64,000 bases of DNA from an alpha proteobacterium U9-1i (GTDB lineage Bacteria; Pseudomonadota; Alphaproteobacteria; Caulobacterales; Aquidulcibacteraceae), in contig BBSY01000005.1 of assembly GCA_000974665.1 (NCBI GenBank), positions 90,633-154,632 on the forward strand, written 5' to 3'. This document shows, piece after piece, positions 60,833 to 64,000 of this stretch (position 1 is the first letter of the stretch; each line of letters begins with the position of its first letter). The notes beneath the pieces were generated by a model that saw only the letters and a program-made list of their open reading frames with translations, was not told the origin of the DNA and searched no databases. The position numbers and the translations under genes are program-made.

Positions 60833-62097
60833 TGAACGATATCGCCATCTCCGCACGCAACCTCGGCAAGCAATACAAATTGCTAGGCAAAGGTGGCAAT
60901 CCGGACTCGCTGCGCGACGTCATCACTGGCGCCGTCAGCAACATGTTCAGCAAGCCGAGCGCCGAAGAAGTCGCCAAGTCGAGCTTCTGGGCGCTGCAAA
61001 ACGTCAACTTCGACATTCGCCGCGGTGAAAACGTCGGCATCATCGGCCTCAACGGCGCTGGCAAATCGACTTTGCTCAAAGTGCTCTCGCGCATCGTCAC
61101 ACCGACGACCGGCCAAGCCACGATCACCGGCCGCCTCGGCGCGCTCCTGGAGGTCGGCACCGGCTTCCACCCCGAACTCACCGGCCGCGAAAACACCTTC
61201 CTCTACGGCGCGATCCTCGGCATGCCGCGCAGCGAGGTCGCGCGCAAATTCGATCAGATGGTCGAGTTCGCGGAGATCGGCGAATTCATCGACATGCCGG
61301 TTAAGCGCTATTCGAGCGGCATGTATGTGCGCCTCGCCTTCGCCGTCGCCGCGCACCTTGATCCCGACATTCTGTTGCTCGATGAAGTGCTCGCGGTCGG
61401 CGACTTCACCTTCCAGCGCAAATGCATGAATTTCGCGCGCAGCCTCGAACAGAAGGGCTCCACCATTCTGTTCGTCTCGCACAACATGTTCTCCATCAAG
61501 TCGATGTGCAGCCGCGTCATCTACTTGAAGAAGGGACAGATCGTTTACGACGGCCCGATGGAAGAGGGCCTGAAGATGTACGAGAACGACAGCCGCCTCG
61601 CCGAAGCGCCGTGGTTCCGTGACGATTCCAAGAAGAAGCCCGCCATCACCGTGGTCGATGTCTCGTTGCGCAACGAAGCCGGCGAAGAAACCACCGTGTT
61701 CGAGCACGGCGAGCGCATGAATGTGCGCGTGAACTACAAAGCGTTCGAGCGCGTCGAGCGCCCGGATTTTCGCATTGGCTTCAACCGCGCCGACGACGTG
61801 CACTGCCACACCTATTCAACAACCGCTGACGAGATGGACTTGCCCTTCGTCGACGGCGAAGGCGTGATCGAATTGCGCACGCCGCCGCTCAAATTGGTCT
61901 CCGATCTCTACACGATGACGCTCTCGGTGCGTGAACGCGGCTACGGCCGCATGCTGAGCTCGCAAATCGGCGCGACCTTCCACGTCAAGCACGACGTGTT
62001 CGCCTCGAACGCTTTCGGCGTGTTCCACGAGCCCGGCCAATGGCGCCACGTCGCGGGGGCCGCGCAAAAGGCGGAGACCTCCGATGAGCTCCGTTGA
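60832..62097 (+). CDS. wzt: ABC transporter ATP-binding protein with Wzt C-terminal domain
   Basis: A 421-residue ATPase. Walker A GLNGAGKST at 72-80, signature YSSGMYVRLAFAVAA, Walker B DILLLDEVLAVGD, switch His in VSHNM. Residues about 270-415 form a Wzt_C-type domain (HGERMNVRVNYKAFERVERP, GFNRADDVHCHTYSTT, LVSDLYTMTLSVRERG), which in known exporters binds the capped end of the glycan. Thus the exported chain probably has a terminal modification. Its 3' end overlaps the next gene by 14 bp. Confidence 0.93.
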   Translation: MNDIAISARNLGKQYKLLGKGGNPDSLRDVITGAVSNMFSKPSAEEVAKSSFWALQNVNFDIRRGENVGIIGLNGAGKSTLLKVLSRIVTPTTGQATITGRLGALLEVGTGFHPELTGRENTFLYGAILGMPRSEVARKFDQMVEFAEIGEFIDMPVKRYSSGMYVRLAFAVAAHLDPDILLLDEVLAVGDFTFQRKCMNFARSLEQKGSTILFVSHNMFSIKSMCSRVIYLKKGQIVYDGPMEEGLKMYENDSRLAEAPWFRDDSKKKPAITVVDVSLRNEAGEETTVFEHGERMNVRVNYKAFERVERPDFRIGFNRADDVHCHTYSTTADEMDLPFVDGEGVIELRTPPLKLVSDLYTMTLSVRERGYGRMLSSQIGATFHVKHDVFASNAFGVFHEPGQWRHVAGAAQKAETSDELR

Positions 62098-63157
62098 CAT
62101 CGTCGTTCCTTGCTACAATTACGCGCATTATCTGGACGAATGCATCGCTACGCTGACAAGCCAGCGCGACGTCGACGTGCGCGTGCTGATCGTCGACGAT
62201 TGCTCGCCGGACAACACGGCCGAGATCGGCCAACGCATCGCCGCCGCCGATATCCGCGTCACCTACGAGCGCAACGAAAAGAACCTCGGCCTCATCGGCA
62301 CCGCCAATCGCGGCATCATCGATTGGGCCGAGGCCGACTACACGCTGCTGATCTCCGCCGACGACGCGCTAGCGCCCGGCGCGCTCGCCCGCGCCGCCGC
62401 CATGATGGATGCCGACACAAGCATCGGCATGACCTACGGCATCGCTCGCATCTTCGGCCAGCACGATAAGCCCGAAGGCGTGGCGGACACGCGCGACTAC
62501 AAGACCCACACGCTCACCGGCGCCGCTTTCCTCAAATACAATTGCGAGATCGGCAATCCGGCGCCGTCGCCCTGCGCGATCACGCGGACATCGCTACAAA
62601 AGAAGGTCGGCGGCTATTCGCCGGCGCTGAAACACACCTCCGACATGGAAATGTGGATGCGCTTCGCGCTGAACGCGTCCGTCGGCGTGATCGGCGCGAC
62701 GCAGGGCTATTATCGCTGGCACGGCCAGAACATGACCGCGCTGCACACATCGAGCGCCGTCAGCGATCTGCGCCATCGCCTGAAAACCTGCGCCGCCGTC
62801 CACGACGAACGCGGCGGCAAGGATTTTCCCGGCTTCACGCCATGGTATGACGAGATGCGCGCCAAGTTTGCACGCGACGCGCTCTGGCTCGCCGGCGAAG
62901 CCTATGCGCGCGGCCACATGGACACACACGCCGAATGCGTCGCCTTCGCGCGCGAGTGCGATCCGTCCATCGCCTATGAGGGCCCAACCTGGCGCCATCG
63001 CGTGAAGCGCATGATCGGCCCGACCTTGCTCAAAGCGCTGAATCCCAGCAGCCAAGCCTACGCCCATGGCGGCCATTCCGCTGCCGGCGAATGGTTCAAG
63101 GAAAACCGCGACTTCGGCTGGTGGCCGGGCGAGGACACGGAGCGTAAAGCGTCGTGA
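62084..63157 (+). CDS. GT2 family glycosyltransferase
   Basis: A 357-residue glycosyltransferase of the GT-A fold: VDIVVPCYNYAHYLDECIAT, the nucleotide site VDDCSPDNTAE, the DXD-like ISADDALAPG, then RTSLQKKVGGYSP and the acceptor region with HTSDMEMWMRFAL. The family adds sugars from nucleotide donors. It overlaps wzt by 14 bp and the following gene by 4 bp (GTGA). Confidence 0.9.
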   Translation: MSSVDIVVPCYNYAHYLDECIATLTSQRDVDVRVLIVDDCSPDNTAEIGQRIAAADIRVTYERNEKNLGLIGTANRGIIDWAEADYTLLISADDALAPGALARAAAMMDADTSIGMTYGIARIFGQHDKPEGVADTRDYKTHTLTGAAFLKYNCEIGNPAPSPCAITRTSLQKKVGGYSPALKHTSDMEMWMRFALNASVGVIGATQGYYRWHGQNMTALHTSSAVSDLRHRLKTCAAVHDERGGKDFPGFTPWYDEMRAKFARDALWLAGEAYARGHMDTHAECVAFARECDPSIAYEGPTWRHRVKRMIGPTLLKALNPSSQAYAHGGHSAAGEWFKENRDFGWWPGEDTERKAS

Positions 63158-64000
63158 CTGACGTGATCGATCTCGGCTTTGGCTTCGACACCAATTACGC
63201 GCCGCATGTCGCGAGCGTGCTGGCCTCCGTCGTACGCCATGCGCGCGGCCAACGCTTCCGCATCACCATGCTGCACGCAGGCGTCGAACGCGCGACTCAA
63301 GAAAAAATTGAATCCGTCGCGCCGGAGCAAGAATATCTCTGGCGCGAAATCCAGGATTCCGACGTGCCCGAACTCGGCGATCGCGGCCACATCAACCGCG
63401 CCACCCTCTTCCGCCTCGGTCTCGAAAGATATGCGCCCGCCGATTGCGTGCGCATGCTCTATCTCGACAGCGACATCACAGTGCTGCGCGACGTGCGCGA
63501 TCTCTGGGCTGTCGATCTCGACGGTCAGCCCGTCGGCGCCGTGATCGACGCCTATCTCGAACCCGCCAAATTTGCGCAGACTTGGAAACTTGAAGGCGAA
63601 GGCGCGTACTTCAATGCCGGCGTCATGTTGATTGATCTCGATCAAGTGCGCGCCGAAAAACTGTTCAGTCGCACCATCGATCTGATCGCCACGCAAGGCG
63701 CCGACATGCCCTACAGCGATCAGGATGCGCTCAACGCCGTGTTCTGGCGGCGCTGGAAGCGGCTCGATCCGGCTTGGAACATTCAACGCCACATGGTGAT
63801 CCCTGAAGGCGAGCACGCGCTGCCGGAAGATCGCAAGCTCGGCCGTGAGCGCCCCGGCATCGTGCATTTCATGGGGCCGGCGAAGCCGTGGATGCCGGAC
63901 ACCTGGCATCCGTGGTCGTGGGCTTACTGGGACAACCTCCAGCGCACGCCGTTCTTGAACGAGGTTGCGGAGAAATTCGGCGTCAACGCTTACAAACGCT
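63154..64000 (+). CDS. GT8 family glycosyltransferase (partial)
   Basis: The first 282 residues of a GT8-type (LgtC-like) galactosyl- or glucosyltransferase, truncated by the window end. It starts with a GTG at 63154 inside the previous stop. IDLGFGFDTNYAPHVASVLA opens the fold, YLDSDITVL is the metal-binding DXD, GAYFNAGVMLIDLDQVRAEK is the GT8 hallmark, and a closing IVHFMGPAKPW supplies the donor-side His. It probably decorates the glycan or lipid A core. Same operon as the genes before it. Confidence 0.9.
   Translation, partial: MTDVIDLGFGFDTNYAPHVASVLASVVRHARGQRFRITMLHAGVERATQEKIESVAPEQEYLWREIQDSDVPELGDRGHINRATLFRLGLERYAPADCVRMLYLDSDITVLRDVRDLWAVDLDGQPVGAVIDAYLEPAKFAQTWKLEGEGAYFNAGVMLIDLDQVRAEKLFSRTIDLIATQGADMPYSDQDALNAVFWRRWKRLDPAWNIQRHMVIPEGEHALPEDRKLGRERPGIVHFMGPAKPWMPDTWHPWSWAYWDNLQRTPFLNEVAEKFGVNAYKR

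Overview
This is a GC-rich chromosomal segment (about 65% by eye) from an alphaproteobacterium, most likely Caulobacterales and near the Hyphomonadaceae/Terricaulis-Vitreimonas group. That placement is inferred from lineage-typical genes: gapR (DUF2312), rcdA (DUF1465), trcR (DUF1013), COQ9, a split three-gene pnt transhydrogenase, an aa3-oxidase subunit IV-like protein and a motA without motB. GATTC methylation sites precede gapR. I saw no rRNA, tRNA, CRISPR array, transposase or phage genes. About 80 protein genes are closely packed, often with overlapping stop and start codons.

Layout. 1-5.9 kb: small-molecule enzymes (dienelactone hydrolase, VOC protein, PNPOx-like protein), an AraC regulator divergent from an SDR and an Atu4866-like gene, a flavoprotein and an inositol monophosphatase. 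6-14.3 kb: a GPH-type transporter, a WecG/TagA-type glycosyltransferase, mnmC, a repeat lipoprotein, motA, an MFS transporter and a lytic transglycosylase. 14.4-29.3 kb: housekeeping and cell-cycle genes (rpmJ, gapR, an NtrC-type regulator, an ABC1 kinase, a cation antiporter, an HWE histidine kinase, rpmE, rcdA, trcR). 29.3-44.8 kb: membrane proteins, TetR and MarR regulators, a retropepsin-like protein, an LpxR-like protein, two DUF465 genes, a GGDEF protein, purEK, COQ9, rpsU, an ABC exporter, YceI and EVE proteins.

44.7-52.7 kb holds an esterase, a membrane-anchored TIR protein abutting a DUF1801 gene, an AT-rich gene divergent from TIR, the pnt operon with two unrelated genes inserted in it, and a metallophosphatase. 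52.8-64.0 kb is a surface-polysaccharide locus. It starts with a two-domain glycosyltransferase, then an acetyltransferase, oxidoreductase, aminotransferase, epimerase and second aminotransferase for amino-sugar synthesis. A Wzm/Wzt-type ABC exporter and two more glycosyltransferases follow, the last cut by the window end. From the oxidoreductase onward every junction overlaps, so this reads as one operon.

Two families of palindromic repeats lie between genes. One copy sits in frame inside mnmC, between its two catalytic domains. The features I find most worth following are the TIR neighbourhood, that repeat insertion, the apparent CTG start of rpsU and the tightly overlapped polysaccharide operon. 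All function calls come from reading motifs and recalling families; no database search was run.
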